Shown: positions 1-10,591 of the stretch, in pieces
How the letters are laid out: every line of letters starts with the position of its first letter
Numbering within the stretch: the stretch's first letter is position 1
Source: Xiphydria camelus
Taxonomy: Eukaryota > Arthropoda > Insecta > Hymenoptera > Xiphydriidae
Length of the DNA stretch: 64,000 nt
Direction of reading: 5' to 3'
Assembly (NCBI GenBank): GCA_963678675.1
Contig: OY783193.1
Coordinates: 33,394,430-33,458,429, forward strand
The notes under the pieces: generated by a model
Databases searched by the model: none
Told to the model about the DNA's origin: nothing
What the model saw: the letters and a program-made list of their open reading frames with translations, nothing else
Made by a program: the position numbers and the translations under genes

Positions 1-522
1 TACATGTGTGATATATCAATTGGCTTTATGCAGGTTCTCCTAAGATACAGGTTCAAATCCCCTTTTGAAGTGTTTGCAGTTAACACTATCTCAGTGTTCG
101 ACAGCGAGGGATGATTCGGTCTACCGAATGCTTCAACTAAAAAATCAGGTTGAAAACTCTTTACCACAGGCACCTATTGGGTATACTGCGCCACAGGTAA
201 AAAACCTTGTTGGAGTGTTATAGTTTGGCTCAATTGTTTTAACAATTGTGGCTTTGACGTTGTCCTCTTCTGTTTCAATTCTGATAAATATTCTATGATA
301 CATAGATTTGTCACTGCGTGCTGCTGCTGCTAAAGGTGTTGCATAGAGCTAACTGATATATTTTGGTGTATCTATTTTATATTATTTAAATCAAACCAAG
401 TTATGTACGCAATAAACCATTAGATAGGTAATCAATCATTATACCGATGTAATATAAAACCTACATTATTCAGTCGGAAAATGAGATATTCAAATCTGTA
501 TCATCATAATCTATAGTCTATG
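1..522. other. AT-rich flank without a recognisable gene
   Basis: I see no coding sequence, splice structure or clear repeat here. A short stretch near 50-61 (GGTTCAAATCC) resembles a tRNA B box, but no acceptor-stem or anticodon-arm pairing can be drawn around it. If the retrotransposon that starts beside it on the minus strand is 5'-truncated, its 3' UTR should lie in this interval. Confidence 0.4.
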
Positions 523-1349
523 TTACGTAAAGTAATCTTCGCTACACGAAGAGGCGGGTGGGATGTTCCTTTCATCTTTTACATTCCTGGTGGCTGCAAT
601 AGAGGCCACAATGGCAATGTTCGGGTCAGAGTTTAGCAGATACTGGCCCCCACTCTGGCAGCTTTGATTCATAGCAACCACCAGCATTACTTTGTCCTTA
701 CCATACCGCACTGAGAACTCATAAAGATCTTCCTTGCTAAAACAAGCACCAGTTAAAGGTGTAAGGAGCGGACCGTACGGTTGCATTTCCCTGAGCCGAA
801 ATAGTCGGTCGTTGAAGTCTCCGTGGCTGCTCACGAATTGTGTGGCATAGTGATTCATTTCCATCCAGATGGACCTGAATCGTTCAGTATATCATTTTTC
901 AACCCCTTTCGGACGACCGCTGTGGTATGCGGGTTGTCCCTTGCGTTCGACAGGTTGTCAAGGGTGAACGTGAAGTTACCAAAGATAAAGTCGTTGCCCT
1001 TTCGGATTTTGTATTGAAGCGCTCGTTCAAGGATGGCCAAATCAATTGGCAATGCCACAGCAATTACCGTGAGCGCATCTGTGGAGACCGTCCGATACGC
1101 CCTCGTTATTCCTATGAGGACTCGCCTCTGTGCTGTTGCCAGCAGCCTCCGGGTCCTCACATTCAGCAGATCAGCCCAGGCCGCTGCAGCGTAGGTGACA
1201 ATTGGGGTGAAGAGTCCTCTGTACAGAGTTCTCAGCGATCTGGGACCGAGGCCCCATCCCGTCCTTGCCACCTTCACCATGCCGCCAATCTGGCTAGAAC
1301 ATCTGCTGGATAGAGCCTTCACGTGTGGGAGGAGACATTCTTGATCCAA
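523..1349 (-). pseudogene. C-terminal part of an R1-like non-LTR ORF2
   Basis: Two overlapping minus-strand frames (855-1349, then 523-864) carry the region that follows the RT domain in R1/LOA-type retrotransposons. The first has the thumb-like stretch GPRSLRTLYRGLFTPIVTYA, where the family typically has an LYxxVxxPxxxYAxxxW-like motif. The second has QFVSSHGDFNDRLFRL, which matches the QxLTGHGxFxxxLxRF motif near the end of such ORF2 proteins. The zinc-knuckle cysteines expected after it are not evident. The frame change near 860 and the missing knuckle mean this copy is dead. It continues the reverse transcriptase upstream on the same strand (1350-2725). Assignment to the R1/LOA group is from motif memory; the exact clade is uncertain. 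Confidence 0.7.
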
Positions 1350-2725
1350 AATGTATACCCAAGTACCTGATGGATCACTTTAGCTTAATAGGACTGCTAT
1401 AGAGTTGTATTTTAGGCGGTCGTCTTTCATCAAGGATGCCCTTTACCAGCAGCATTTCAGTTTTTGCTGCTGATATCTGCAATTTTTGTGTTTCAGTCTA
1501 TGCAGTTAGTTTATCCGCCACTCTTTGCGCTTTTCTTTCGACGACGCTCCTAGATTTTCCACTCACTAAGACTAGGAGGTCGTCGGCATATGCTATCGGT
1601 TCACAGTCACCATCATCCTCGAGCAGGCGTAGGATCTCGTCAAAGACGAGGTTCCAGCAACTCGGTCCGAAAACTGAACCTTGTGGGCATCCTCTCGTGA
1701 CTTTTTTGCTTACCTCGGCGCACTTGGAGTGCAGCCAGGCTACTCTATACTTAAAATAGCTCTCCATCAGGACGTATAGGTTTCTTGGACAGTTCCGCCT
1801 CTTTAGGGAGGACAGAACCGCCGGCCACGAGACGTTGTCGAACGCCCCCGCCACATCAAAGGCGATTGCCAGGACATACTTCTGACTGCTTTCGGATACC
1901 AGACTCCTAAACTTTGTTAGAGCATCCTCCGTCGACCGTTTAGGTCTGAAACCGTATTGCCTGTCAGAGCTGTGCTTCTGGTCGTTCAATACCGGTTGGA
2001 GTCTTCCCAGGATAAGTTTCTCCAGCACTTTCCCCATTATGGAGAGGAGGCATATCGGTCTATACGACTTGGGATTGGGTTGATCCCTATTAGGGTCTTT
2101 AAGGATGGTTACAATAGAGCCATGTTTCCACCTTCTTGGGAAGGCGTCACATTTCGAGCACCCATTGTAGAGCTTCAATAAGACTGCTCTCATTAAGCCT
2201 ACCATCAATGCTTTCTGGACGACCGCTACCTCTATTCTGTCCGTCCCAGGAGCCTTTCCTGGTTTGAGGCGAAAGATCGCTTGACCCATTTCCTCAAAGA
2301 GGAAATCTGGCGTGTCCTCCATCTCGGGAGGTACTCTGGCATACTCTCTCGTTGCCTTCTGACTTTCAGATTCTTCCTGAGTGGAGTCGTCCGGAATAAG
2401 TCTGTTCAACAGGGTACTTGCGGTTTCTTGCCAGTCCCTCGTATATCCCTGCCCAGTGCTGATGATACTCAGTGGTCTCTCAACCCTGAGCTTACCAGTG
2501 GAGATCCTGTATATCAGACCCCACGGTTTTGCGTTGCCGTGTTTGGTGACAAACTTTCTCCAACTCGACAGCTTCGCTTTTCGAATGGCGTCTCGGTAGG
2601 TTCGCCTTTCGGTGAGATATCGGGCTCCTTTGACCGCTCGCTGGCTCGCTTTATGTTCAACTTGGTATCGCCTTCTCAGGGCAAATACCTTACGTTTGCG
2701 AACGGTCAGAGCCTTATCGACGTAA
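1350..2725 (-). pseudogene. R1-like reverse transcriptase, 5'-truncated copy
   Basis: This is a non-LTR reverse transcriptase, the enzyme that copies element RNA by target-primed reverse transcription. In order one sees a basic linker, PNPKSYRPICLLSIMGKVLE (finger motif), FDVAGAFDNVSW (first catalytic Asp), RGCPQGSVFGPSCWNLVFD, and the active-site box YADDLLVLVSG. The frame then meets a TAG at 1498-1500 and a second stop near 1379. The residues between and after these stops still read as family sequence (ISAAKTEMLL, IRYLGIHFG), so these are point lesions in one old ORF. The apnuclease domain expected upstream is absent; the sequence runs instead into a piggyBac fragment at about 2725. That pattern fits a 5'-truncated insertion. 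No intact product is expected. Confidence 0.85.
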
Positions 2726-2900
2726 GAGTAACATCGACGAAGTGCCAAAAAATACGATGCCACCACTTTTTACTTTTTCGGCCGATTTCGTAGAACGATT
2801 TCAGCATATCTGTTTTATCGACGCAACCCATGTGGCTATTGTAATCTTTGGCCATTTTTGGGCAATGAAGGTAACAAGAGTGCGCAGAACGTCTTCTTAT
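2726..2900 (-). pseudogene. piggyBac transposase C-terminal fragment
   Basis: Read on the minus strand, this stretch gives YNSHMGCVDKTDMLKSFYEI followed by KKWWHRIFWHFVDVTL. These match the piggyBac signature around the third catalytic aspartate (YNxxMGGVDxxD, then KKWWxxxFxxxxD). Similarity stops abruptly near 2728, where the R1-like ORF begins in another frame. Only about 55 residues of transposase remain. On the other side, about 480 bp of AT-rich non-coding DNA leads to a piggyBac-like terminus at 3414. I read this as one end of an internally deleted piggyBac element that an R1-like copy later entered. The orientation argument is inference. Confidence 0.7.
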
Positions 2901-3381
2901 ATAGGAATCGACGAAGCAAAGCTAAGCGTCGTCGAATTTTGTAATTCTGACATCAGAATCGTAATCAGCGACCCCAAAAACCACATCGAGTTTTATGCTC
3001 GTTGAGAAGTTATCTCTGTCTCTTAGAATCTTTTATAAACCAACATAACAAAAAACTCTTTTTGCATACTTTGGACATTTTTTTTGAAAAAACTGACCTG
3101 CGAAAAATTCTACTAAAAACATATTGTTTAGTTCAATGTTTGAAATATTTGCAAAAAAAATTTTAGATCTCTAGGACTTGTAGTTTAGACAAAGCCGAAT
3201 TTATTGTAAAAAAACGAGATTTTCGAGTTTTAATTGTTTATAACTAGTAAGTAATTAACCAATTCACGTACTTTTTTGTTCTAATTGTACTCCTGACATC
3301 CCGAGAGTTTATTAAAAAATAGCATTCGTACTTAAATGTCAACGCGAACTAGAAATCCAATAAAAACTGAGGAGAAGTAGG
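2901..3381. other. AT-rich non-coding interior of the piggyBac remnant
   Basis: No reading frame of known type is present on either strand. The interval links the coding fragment to the terminal palindrome and ends at the TTAA-bordered terminus, so it is probably untranslated and sub-terminal transposon sequence. Confidence 0.4.
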
Positions 3382-3418
3382 TGGGACGTATACGTCCCAC
3401 TGCGTCGCAAAGGGTTAA
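3382..3418. repeat. piggyBac-like terminus with palindrome and TTAA
   Basis: A perfect 18-bp palindrome (TGGGACGTATACGTCCCA, 3382-3399) is followed by TGCGTCGCAAAGGG and then TTAA at 3415-3418. Read outward-in, the terminus is CCCTTTGCG. TTAA targets and termini starting with CCC are known for piggyBac elements. Similar CCCTTTGCGG ends next to hairpins occur near 39473 and 51201. Confidence 0.6.
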
Positions 3419-3837
3419 TGTTTCACGAATACGTGGACGCCTCGCACGTCGCGCTCGTGCAGTCTCCGCGCGCAAATATCGCCTAACCTCAATGGTACCG
3501 TATCCGCAAGTGGGGGGATGATATAAAGTGAATACAAACCAAGTGAAGGATAACAGAAAAAGGCATAGACTTTAATGATACTAAATGAACTAAACTAAAT
3601 AATGAACAATAATAAAAAACAATGAACCGCTATTGGTAACAAAAGACCCCCCCCCCCACCGCTTAACCTAACTTAACCTATTCCCCTTGTAATGGGAGGA
3701 GGACGTCCAGAACGCGGAACGACCCGTCACCCTAGCATTAACCACCGTGAAACACCCATCAACGCCAAGGATGCCGCCGCCCCCGAGGACCGCATCGGAG
3801 ACGTCGTGGACCCCCGACGCCTACAACGTGCCGCGCT
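3419..3837. other. Non-coding spacer with C-run and telomere-like motif
   Basis: This spacer has a run of C residues at about 3647-3657. It is followed at 3662-3680 by TTAACCTAACTTAACCTA, which resembles degenerate copies of the insect telomeric unit CCTAA. From about 3700 the DNA becomes GC-rich and continues the ORF1-like block to its right. No independent gene is visible. Confidence 0.4.
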
Positions 3838-4989
3838 CTAGACGCGCCCCTCCACATTACCTTCCCCGGCGACGTTGCCCCCATCTGCGGTCTCCGGCAA
3901 GGCGGCGGTCCGCGATAATGTCGGCGCCGCGGGCACCTCCGTTCCCGAGCCCTCCGGAACCACCTCCACTCTCAGCGCTGCGTCCGATGGTTGCTCCACG
4001 CCGACGGCGCCAGGTGTCTCGAGTACCCCACAGCTGCCCGTTCCACCATTCACAGTGGTGCTTGGTCCTGCATTGCCAGAGATCGCATCGTGCAGCACCG
4101 AACCCTCGGCGTCACTGATCCCATTATCCCGGGTCTCCGCAGTCACCTCGCAGAGTGTCGGGGCCACCGTTGGCCATGTCTCCCCCCGGAGAGGAGGGAA
4201 CATGACGTGCGCCAGCTCCAACACCTCCCTCATCAGCCCCGACATCCTGATCACGAGGTGTTGAGGTGGCACCGGGGCAGCCGACGCTTCGCGACTCGCG
4301 CATTCCCCCTCTGCGAGAGCCCTTTCGAGGATCTCGCGCGGCGACACGAGGAGCATCTCAAACTCCTCGTCAGCACCCTTCTGCACATCGCGCGCAGGCT
4401 TTATTTCCACCGCTGCCGATGTCGCACCTTCCATCCAGGGGCCGGCGGCGCCACTGGCTACAGCAGTCTCCTTTATTATATCTGGTGCACCGCACTCTGT
4501 GTCACGGCGCTGTTCAGGGAGCGAACGCTCCTCAGAAGGGTTCTGGTTCGAGCTCGGCAGCGAACGCAGTTCCGAATGTCTCATCGCCGCCATCTTCCTC
4601 TGCTGCTGTTGGCCCTCCGAGCGCGGAGACAGTGACAAGGGCGGTGACCGCGGGCAACGCCGACTCCGGGACGACGCCGCACGCGCCGCTTCTTGACGCC
4701 GCCGCTGCTCCTCGACCTTCTTGCCGGCCCGGCATCCTCGATAGCGCCGACGGCGATGACCCGGGAGGACAGCCTCTCCATGGCGTTGCTCCGCCACGTG
4801 CCACCCGCCTGCGCCGCCAAATGGCGCCCCGCCGCAGGACCCCGCCGTTGAAGGCGCAGGGAACTTTTCGCAAAGCTTGCGGCCGTCTCCAAAGATCTTC
4901 TTCTCGTCGTACAGTGGTCCGTTTTGTCCCCGCAATGACGATGAGGACGTGGACGACGCTGAATGGGACGACGACGATTTTCCGCTCAT
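3838..4989 (-). pseudogene. Gag-like ORF1 of an R1-type retrotransposon
   Basis: A GC-rich, low-complexity minus-strand frame runs from an ATG at 4989 (MSGKSSSSHSASS) to 3838. Its first part is Ser-rich, the middle is Arg-rich, and the last 150 residues are Pro/Ala/Gly/Thr-rich and acidic. That composition is usual for ORF1 proteins of R1-clade elements, which bind element RNA and target it to the nucleus. The three minus-strand frames between 4532 and 4892 are all open and swap plausible coding character, so frameshifts are likely there. The CCHC zinc knuckles that normally end ORF1 are not seen, so the copy is truncated or broken at its 3' side. It lies downstream of an ORF2 on the same strand, so it belongs to a different copy from that ORF2. 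Assignment rests on context and composition. Confidence 0.5.
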
Positions 4990-5245
4990 GTTGACTTTAG
5001 CTCTTCTAGACACCCTGACAGCACGTGAGACAATGTCCGTACATGTCCTGCCGCGAGCACGCCTTCGGGATTGCGCAGGAGCTGGGGGTAATACCGCACC
5101 CCAATCAAGTATTTTCCCTCCAAAAGGGGCCAATGGAAAAGGCTAGCCCGAAGCGCACGAATGAGCGGGCATCGACCGCTCGGCCGCCAATCTGCGCTTG
5201 CCTCGCTCTTTCTCCTGGAGCCGAGCCCTCAGCCCCACGCCTCCA

Positions 5246-5945
5246 CTAGATGGCACGTGTGTTCCGTCCCGCGTATTCACGCTCTCTCTCCGCTTCCTCC
5301 TTCCGGGACATAACCTTTGTGGCAAAATTCGCCACCGCGCACCAAACACTGATGCTCGAGAGCATCGCCGGAATTAGCGTCCTCCAAGAGACGTCCCCCA
5401 CGAGGAACAGCAGGTTGCGCCTCTCGCGATCCCACGCAGTGCAGTGCTCGAGTGTGTGCAACGTGTCATCGCGATCCGCCTCGCAGTGATGACACCGCGG
5501 CGATGGCTCTCTTCCAATTCGGAACAAAAAGCTCCCGAAGCAGCCGTGGCCCGTCAGCAGCTGCGTGAGACGATACGACAGTGCCCCGCGCTTCCGAAGG
5601 TACCATTTCACCAGGTGAGGGCGAATGGCGTTGATAACTCGGTGTCCGAAGAGGCGCCGATCCTCGAGTTCCACTCTCCACTCATCGAGCGCCGCGGCTT
5701 TCGCCGTCAGCCAATTTAACCGATATTCTATCGGATGCGTGTCCGGGTCCGCACGTAACTCTTTAACCCGCCAATAAATTCGCGCGTATACATATTCGCC
5801 AGCAAATGCGCTGGTATCAAGCGGGGAAGAACAAGTGCCGCGTGCAGCGCAACAGAGCGATATGCGCTAACAATACGGAGTGCTATGCAACGCTGTATCT
5901 TCATAAAACGCTGACGATTGCTCTTATTAGCAGCCGGACGATCAT
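5246..5945 (-). pseudogene. C-terminal region of R1-like ORF2 with zinc knuckle
   Basis: The frame 5246-5674 contains LTQLLTGHGCFGSFLFRIGR followed by SPRCHHCEADRDDTLHTLEH. This is the conserved C-terminal block of R1-type ORF2, including its CCHC-type knuckle (C-x2-C-x8-H-x4-H spacing can be read). The protein would bind nucleic acid next to the RT. The stretch 5675-5945 between this block and the RT has stops in every frame but is in the right place to be the decayed linker. It is collinear with the RT and endonuclease to its right. Confidence 0.75.
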
Positions 5946-5946
5946 G

Positions 5947-7364
5947 TCACACCGGCGAACCGTAAAGCATCACCGAGTGCAGCATGTGCGCATATAACTT
6001 GCGCTTGGCCTCGCACGGGCCCCGAAGATTTGGCAGCAGTCCCGAGAGCGCACGAACGACCCGCGCCGCCTTTTCCTCAATTGCAACAAAATGCCCGCTG
6101 AAGGTGAGTCTATTACTAAACACGACACCGAGATAACGTAGTGTCTGTCGGACCTCGACCCGATGCCCGTCCACCCAGATATAACCGACGTTGCGGGTTC
6201 TCGCCGTGGTACCGAACGCAACTGCCGATGTTTTGGCAGCGGCGACAGTAAGCCCGAGATCGCGGATTCTCGCGATCGTTCTTTTAACTTGCATTTCCGC
6301 ATTGCAAATCGCCACCGGAAAGCAATTGCCGCGCGCAAGAATGAGCGTGTCGTCAGCATATGCCACAAGGCGACAACCCGTCACGAGGGTACCGCGTAGT
6401 ACATAATCGAACGCAATGTTCCATAGCAAGGGACCGACAACCGAACCCTGCGGGACGCCGGCGCGGATCGCACAGTTATGAATTTCCCCGTCGGAGCCAC
6501 GGAACTGCACACTGCGCTCCGATAGATAATCGCGAGTAATGGCAACAAGGTACGCAGGGATCTCCATATTTTCCAGCTGCTCAATGATACAAACCCACGG
6601 GATGCTATTAAACGCATTTTTTATATCTAGACTAACAGCGACCGCCGCCTCCCCACAGTTCTTTACACTCTCCGCAAACTCCCTGACGATTAGCATCGCG
6701 TCTACTGTAGATCTTCTCTCCCGAAAGCCAAATTGTGAATCCGAGAGGCCACCGCCAGCTCGACCCGGGACATTCAGTGTCTCAAGAATTCGCACCGCAA
6801 TAACTCTCTTGAAGGCTTTACTGATGTTATTCAGCAGGCATATCGGACGGAATTTACCCGGGATAACAACCCTCTCATCGTTCATCTTGGGGATCAACAC
6901 AAGGTTAGCAATCTTCCATGCACGCGGGAATTCGCCGCGCGTCAGGCAGTCCGTGAAGAGTTTCGCAAGCGATTCAATGAACTCATCCGTCGCGCAGTAT
7001 AACCAAGTGCCGCGAATTCCATCGGGACCGGGCGCCGCACTACCTCCGCACTTTTTCCGTACCGACATACTGACGCGCGAAGGGGGGTAACCCCCTCAAA
7101 GGGCACGGGCGGCGGGGTCGGCAATCCGAGTCGGCGTCGCAGCGATCTCAACCGACCAACGTCCACCACAGCCGGCATCGAGAAGAGTTCATCGACAATC
7201 GGAACAATCTCCTCGATCGGCGTGGTCTCAGTCGCGCAAAGTCCAGTGTCTTTGAGTTTCTTCATGGCGATGCGGTAGGCCCGCCCCCACGGATCGCCAT
7301 TTAACGCATCAACGATTTCCAGCCACGAGGCTGCACGAGCTCGACGGATTTCCCTGCGCAACAT
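5947..7364 (-). pseudogene. R1-like reverse transcriptase (second copy)
   Basis: Two minus-strand frames (6942-7364 and 5947-7068) join to make a nearly complete RT domain. Visible motifs are GPDGIRG, KFRPICLLNNISKAFKRVIA, FGFRERRSTVDA, SLDIKNAFNSIPW (catalytic Asp), RAGVPQGSVVGPLLWNIAFD and VAYADDTLILARG (active site). After these comes LRYLGVVFSNRLTFSGH in the thumb. The switch of frame near 7000 is one lesion. The chain lacks an uninterrupted route to the C-terminal block. The RT differs in sequence from the copy at 1350-2725, so two R1-like families are present. Upstream on the same strand is the matching endonuclease. Confidence 0.85.
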
Positions 7365-7508
7365 TTTCCGCGCCTCACGGAGTTCTACTTCCCGAGCAAA
7401 GATGGCGATCGCGCGCCGTCTTTCCTGTCGGCGACTTCTGCGAAGCCTACCGAGTATTCGACGAATTCGTTTACAGTCATCGCGTAGCTCCGCGAGGCGC
7501 GGGTTCCA

Positions 7509-8200
7509 CTAATACACGTTTTTCTTGCCCTCACGTGGGTGGCTACCATCATGAACACGCTTCGCCGCAGTATCGCACGCCTCCCTAAGCGCTTCTGAGA
7601 ATGCAGCAACACGCTCACCAATACCAACGTCCTCCGTCTCGTAACGCAGCACCGGCGATGCCATAAACTTCGCGGTAAGCGAGGCGCGAAAGAGATCGCC
7701 GCTGAAGCCAATCTTTGACCATCGGGGGCCGAGGTCACTCCCACGGACACCCGGGGCATCGCGAACGGTCGCAGGGCCCGCATGCACTCGAAACGTGATA
7801 TAACGATGATCAGACAATGACTCACATTCTGCTCGTACTCTCCATTCCAGAACTGCACGACGCAGTCCCGGAGTCGACCATGTAAGATTAACTACCGACG
7901 TGCCAGTTGCTCGCACACACGTGGGAACTACACCGATGTTGAGCAGTCGCAGGTCCAGCTCCACCGCGAAGTCGGCGAGGCGCGAGCCACGCACGGTGTT
8001 TGCTCTACAGCCCCATGCGCGCGATCTACCATTGAAGTCACCCGCAACAATGAAAGAACACCCCGGGAAGAGACATATTGCCTCGCGTAAGTCAACCAAA
8101 GCCGCCTCGTATTGTGGTAGCGGTATATTCGGCGAAAAATAACACGACACAATGTATATTCTGTCCCAGGAGACAATAACAAATCCATTTCCACTGTAAG
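7509..8200 (-). pseudogene. Apurinic-type endonuclease domain of R1-like ORF2
   Basis: The residues from GNGFVIVSWDRIYIVSCYFS onward form an exonuclease-endonuclease-phosphatase fold typical of non-LTR elements, which nicks target DNA. VAGDFNGRSRAWG carries the catalytic GDFN motif and SLSDHRYITFRV the final SDH motif. The first residues of the domain are missing: at about 8200 similarity ends at the start of an unrelated GC-rich repeat, so this copy too is 5'-truncated. A frameshift around 7509 separates it from the RT frame. Residues upstream of about 8200 in the same frame (a Pro/His-rich stretch) are not part of the enzyme. Confidence 0.8.
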
Positions 8201-8201
8201 G

Positions 8202-8345
8202 GAGAGCGCCCACCAAAGTGGCATGGCATGCGACATGGCACAGACGTGGCAGTGGCGTGGCATGCTTTTCAGGAGAGCGCCCACCAAAGTGGCGTGGCAT
8301 GTGGCGTGGTACCGACATGGCAATAGCAGGACAGTGGCGCTGAAT
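8202..8345. repeat. Short direct duplication with GAGCGCCCACC core
   Basis: The string GGAGAGCGCCCACCAAAGTG occurs at 8202 and again at 8272, each followed by GGCRTGGCATG, giving a period of about 70 bp. It abuts the truncated endonuclease and the HARBI1-like exon. It may be a terminus or leader of the Harbinger element, but I find no inverted partner. Confidence 0.5.
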
Positions 8346-8390
8346 GCATTTCAGTGGAACGCAGGTCGAAGTCTAGTGACAGTGGCCAAG

Positions 8391-8686
8391 ATGTCGTCCT
8401 CGGAAGATGAAGATATGTTGGCAGTTTTGAACGTAATTAATATGAATCAAAATCGCCCGAAGCGTCGGTATTGGGTACATCCCTTGTGCAAGAAGAAACA
8501 AAAAAATAGTGGGTTCAATGTTTTCAAGGAACTGAATATGTATCCTGAAAGATTTCAATCATTTTATAGAATGAAAAAAGAAACGTTTGATTTATTAGTT
8601 AGAAAAGTTACGCCGATAATTTCGAAAAGGGATACAAATTATAGACAGGCAATATCATGTGAAGAACGAGTTTTAATAACATTAAG
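8391..8686 (+). pseudogene. HARBI1-like transposase, isolated first coding exon
   Basis: This ORF starts at an ATG (MSSSEDEDMLAVLNV) and contains RRYWVHPLCKKKQKNSGFNV, then FYRMKKETFDLLVRKVTPII and RQAISCEERVLITLR. That is the N-terminal region of PIF/Harbinger nucleases (HARBI1 family). It ends at AAG followed by a good splice donor GTAAGT at 8687, which fits the position of the first intron in many HARBI1 genes. The next exon (normally RFLATG and onward) is not found: a TTAA-flanked element starts about 70 bp downstream. A catalytic fragment exists at 11166-11446 but on the opposite strand. I treat this as an orphan exon of a broken element. Confidence 0.75.
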
Positions 8687-8757
8687 GTAAGTTTACAAAT
8701 CTGTTTGGATATCATGGAGAAAATGTATTTAAACTTAAAGTAGCTGTTATAACTTAA

Positions 8758-9814
8758 GGAGGAACATCAGTACTCTACGGGGTGAGGCGAGAGGAGGGAA
8801 AGAACAAAGCTTTCGACGCGTATTGCCAATATCAGATAATGAAATTTTAGTTCACTCAAAAATTATATATACGTTATTAATGTCACAAAATGTGGCTTAT
8901 CATTGCACTATTATTGATTTAAAATCAATGTAATATTTATTTAAATTTCTTATTGTTAAATTTTACATTATTTATTCGAGTACGAAAATGAGAAGAACGT
9001 GGCAACACCGCAGTTTTTGACCACGAGGTTGGTATGAGATTTGTCGGTAAAAACAGTCACTTATCGACATAATTCTACGAGTGACAGCTGCGTACATATT
9101 TTGATATTCATAACCTCAAAGCTATATTATGTTTACGTGGGTTCTATCAGTAGCCAAGTATTGTTTTCAAAATGTATAATATTACGGCACAATGTTATCG
9201 TTGGAAAGGTAATTATTCACCATAATTCACAAATTTACGATTTCGAGATTCGACTCTTCGATCTCCCGAATTGACACCAACTCTAACTACCGACTCGACT
9301 TCTACCGGTATACAGGTAAATGAGAGTGCCGACCAAGCCCGGCCGATGGTAAATTTCAAGGTGCCTGCAATTGTGCTGTGCTGCGCGGGTCATGCTGTAT
9401 TAGACTCAGGTTTGAATCCTAGCACACCGTCTGACCTCTCCTCTGACGTCACGCGCTATTGCCACGTTTTCCCCTATTCGTTCAAAAATTCCGTTTTCTC
9501 GAAACCTTTTACTAAATTACACAAAAACTACTAAGTGAAATTGGTTTAAACTGTGCAGGATAGAAGTTTATAACTACATGCAAAATAAAACGTTTTCTTT
9601 TTACCATTTCTTCCATTTTAAGAGCCAATATTATTACTATCAAATCATCGCCCCATAAGGTTCCATGTTAATCAGTGACTTTTCAAACATGAATAAAAAA
9701 AAACGGTTAAGTGAATTTCTTTCAAATTTTTACAGTAGCGTTCTGATGAAGTGAAGATTATAAGAAAAAAAAATCTTAGTAATTGGTCCATTTTCATTTC
9801 ACTGATGTTCCTCC
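8758..9814. mobile_element. TTAA-flanked element with 14-bp inverted ends
   Basis: GGAGGAACATCAGT begins at 8758 directly after TTAA, and its exact reverse complement ACTGATGTTCCTCC ends at 9814 directly before TTAA. This is a 1057-bp unit with a 4-bp TTAA duplication, the target used by piggyBac and Kolobok elements. No transposase is encoded. Inside, at about 9205-9275, lies one copy of a repeat also found near 36.8 and 43.1-43.3 kb. Confidence 0.6.
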
Positions 9815-9818
9815 TTAA

Positions 9819-10169
9819 AGTAGTAGTAGGTAAAGATGTCGCACATATAATCCAAAAGTGTCACTGTACGAAATTCTTGCCGCATGTAACAGTGACATTA
9901 AATCAGTAGCAGAGCCGGAGTGCGGAGCAAGTTTTAACATACAAATCCTAAATATATCATCAACGCGAAGTCACATTATTTCGATTTCATTTTTATTGCA
10001 AATTTTAAAATGCTTCTTGTAAAAAATTTAGCTTTTTGGTATAGTGACGGTGTAGGGATATGTGTGCGATATCATAATAAAAATCAAAAGTGAATGTATT
10101 TATAAACAAACCTGTTAATACTAATAATTAATCAATTAATACTAAACCTATTTATACTAAATGTATATT
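9819..10169. other. Intergenic DNA; start of a local duplication
   Basis: No gene is seen. The motif AAAATCAAAAGTGAATGTAT near 10080 recurs with changes at about 10528, marking the outer edge of a local duplication that includes part of the BESS-motif gene. Confidence 0.4.
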
Positions 10170-10171
10170 TA

Positions 10172-10378
10172 GGGTGAAGTGGGGTAATTGTGATTCGGGG
10201 TAATTGTGTTAATGACAAAAATTTTGAAAATCAACACATGTATAGGTACTTCAAATTTTTTGTGAATTTTTTAACATTTATGAATGATATGTCCAAAAGC
10301 AGACGTCGACGTATTGAATGTAAAGGAGTGCGCAAAGTTAGTTAACGATTTTTCTACCACACTTACCCTACTTCACCC
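10172..10378. mobile_element. TA-flanked MITE with GGGTGAAGTGGGGTAA ends
   Basis: The left end GGGTGAAGTGGGGTAA and right end TTACCCTACTTCACCC are inverted with one mismatch, and each is bordered by TA. This gives a 207-bp miniature element with a Tc1/mariner/pogo-type target duplication. It has no coding capacity. It sits inside the shortened duplicate of the BESS-gene region. Confidence 0.65.
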
Positions 10379-10387
10379 TAACTATTT

Positions 10388-10502
10388 TCTTTGGAAGTGC
10401 AGAATGTTCGCTATCGATAAAATCTCTATTTTGAAGCGCCTTGTTTGCCTATCGACCATTCTCTTCATATCCGGTTCCCTCATACTGGCGTTCCTTACTT
10501 AA
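10388..10502 (-). pseudogene. Shortened second copy of the BESS-gene segment
   Basis: This stretch (GGAAGTGCAGAATGTTCGCT onward) repeats two separated parts of the neighbouring BESS-motif gene, near 10605 and near 10850-10985, with the material between them deleted. It has many substitutions. It must come from a tandem duplication followed by an internal deletion, and the TA-flanked MITE at 10172 lies in the same duplicate. Confidence 0.6.
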
Positions 10503-10591
10503 TACCTTTTCCGCCGCCTGCATAATAAAAACCAAAAGTTAATGTATTTATAGTCGAACTGAATTGAAAGTTTACATCATGAAACGTTTAC

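Noticed and set aside
40..70. Possible tRNA or tRNA-derived SINE (GGTTCAAATCC B-box-like word)
   Set aside because: No acceptor stem, D-arm or A box at the right distance could be drawn.
927..2793. Plus-strand open frames across the R1-like element
   Set aside because: They lie opposite clear RT and C-terminal motifs on the minus strand and show no domain of their own.
3747..5249. Several long GC-rich plus-strand frames
   Set aside because: High GC content removes stop codons on both strands; none has a recognisable domain, and the minus strand fits ORF1 by context.
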